A stretch of DNA of 64,000 bases from Streptomyces sp. NBC_00539 (GTDB lineage Bacteria; Actinomycetota; Actinomycetes; Streptomycetales; Streptomycetaceae): positions 4,793,501 to 4,857,500 of the forward strand of contig NZ_CP107811.1 of assembly GCF_036346105.1 (NCBI RefSeq). Reading direction: 5' to 3'. Numbering within the stretch: position 1 is the stretch's first letter; each line of letters begins with the position of its first letter. Under the pieces are notes generated by a model, which ran no database searches, had not been told where the DNA came from, and worked only from the letters and a program-made list of their open reading frames with translations. The position numbers and the translations under genes are program-made. Shown piece after piece: positions 63,364-64,000 of this stretch.

Positions 63364-64000
63364 GTGTCCCACCCCACCACTTCCGTCCGAATCCGCCGCG
63401 CCCTGACGGCGGCCCTGCTGTCCTGCGCGCTCTTGGCCGGTGCGACCGCCTGTGGTTCCGGCGGTGGCTCCGGCACGGTCACCGCGAGCCAGAACGACGA
63501 CGTCTCGGTCGCCGTGGCCGCCTTCGCGGAGGCCGAGGGAGCAGCCGCGGCAGCCGACGCCCGGGCCGCCGCCGCCGAGCCGACGCCCAGTACCTCCGCC
63601 GAGCGGCAGAAGTTCGCCAAGACCCGCTTCGTCGCCAACGCCGGTCTCGCGGCCGGGGCGACCTACCAGTGGATCATCAAGCCCTACAAGGCGGGCAAGT
63701 TCAAGAAGGGCGCCAAGGGGCGCACGTTCGCGCTCGTCAAGGCCGGCCTGGCCGGTGCCTTCGCCTACAACCGGCTCAAGGCGGCCGTCAACAACGCCAA
63801 GGGCGACCCGCTGCTGTCGAAGGCGGTGGCCCCGCTCACCGCGGGCATCGAGTCCCTCAAGGGCCTCGGTTCCAAGCTCCGCAAGGGCGACGCGAACGAC
63901 GCGGACGTCACCAACTTCCAGAACGTGATCGGCGGCGTCAAGGACGCGGGCCAGAGCGCCGGAGCCCCCGTCCAGGACCAGGTCCCGAGCCTGTCCCAGC
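63364..64000 (+). CDS. putative lipoprotein (3' end outside window)
   Basis: At least 212 codons from GTG 63364, with GGAGG six bases upstream; the frame is open to the window end. Signal peptide core ALTAALLSCALLAGATACG resembles a lipobox (ATAC), so it is probably a lipoprotein. Beyond it comes an Ala-rich segment (about 45-80) and a Lys/Gly-rich helical region (YKAGKFKKGAKGRTFALVKA, FAYNRLKAAVNNAKGDPLLS). No family recognised. Function unknown. Confidence 0.75.
   Translation, partial: MSHPTTSVRIRRALTAALLSCALLAGATACGSGGGSGTVTASQNDDVSVAVAAFAEAEGAAAAADARAAAAEPTPSTSAERQKFAKTRFVANAGLAAGATYQWIIKPYKAGKFKKGAKGRTFALVKAGLAGAFAYNRLKAAVNNAKGDPLLSKAVAPLTAGIESLKGLGSKLRKGDANDADVTNFQNVIGGVKDAGQSAGAPVQDQVPSLSQ

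Overview
The window is high-GC actinobacterial chromosome and almost certainly from a Streptomyces. The evidence is the strong GC bias at third codon positions, many GTG starts, the FasR-type PucR regulator at the left edge, a homodimeric-type pyruvate dehydrogenase E1, TerD paralogues, an SCO2322-family protein and several Streptomyces-typical DUF families. It reads as core-chromosome sequence. There is no transposase, integrase or phage gene. About 60 protein genes, one tRNA-Val and two recognisable riboswitches are present.

Layout. 1-9.6 kb: start of a FasR-like gene, pirin, a divergent serine hydrolase / MerR-aldo-keto reductase pair sharing an 18-bp palindrome, a DUF4429 protein, a secreted alpha/beta hydrolase, a TetR-MFS efflux pair around a 12-bp inverted repeat, an I36 protease inhibitor and a potassium channel. 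9.6-14 kb: aceE, a DUF3052 protein and a peroxiredoxin. 14-23.8 kb: a Ter stress island. It holds two tandem TerD genes, a TerC-type membrane protein, a TerD/TerA-like protein and an oppositely oriented TerD protein, followed by a tightly coupled operon of aldolase, fused double phosphoribosyltransferase, HAD phosphatase and O-methyltransferase. 23.8-33.7 kb: small membrane and zinc-ribbon proteins, a coiled-coil protein, tRNA-Val, a TRADD-N-associated-type membrane protein, DedA, PhoD, a secreted HNH nuclease, and a TMEM165/GDT1 transporter behind a yybP-ykoY (Mn2+) riboswitch. 33.7-35.2 kb: a 1.5-kb repeat-rich gap without a gene. 35.2-44.2 kb: HAD phosphatase, DUF5713, a peptidoglycan-binding membrane protein, an MFS exporter with a C-terminal winged helix, acetyltransferase, monooxygenase, and a GT87/PAP2 fusion.

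44.2-64 kb holds two systems of special interest. (i) A steroid-type catabolic set: cytochrome P450, FadA5-like thiolase, MBL hydrolase, aldehyde dehydrogenase with ferredoxin, and a KstR-like TetR regulator. Five sites matching the mycobacterial KstR motif TnnAACnnGTTnnA at 13 or 14 of its 14 defined-length positions lie in their promoter regions. (ii) A cobalamin-riboswitch-controlled operon coding for a surface-anchored alpha-alpha-barrel (prenyltransferase-repeat) protein, an SCO2322-family surface protein, and the T, fused A1-A2 and S parts of an ECF transporter. I read this as a bacterial intrinsic-factor-like vitamin B12 uptake system. The right end has a glycosyltransferase-methyltransferase-barrel operon, a GNAT gene, a small membrane protein and a lipoprotein gene cut by the window edge.

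Many monocistronic genes show a -10 hexamer of form TAnnnT placed 6-7 nt before the start codon, so leaderless transcription appears common here. A large, nearly symmetrical inverted repeat (about 57.40-58.29 kb) sits between the ferredoxin and KstR genes.
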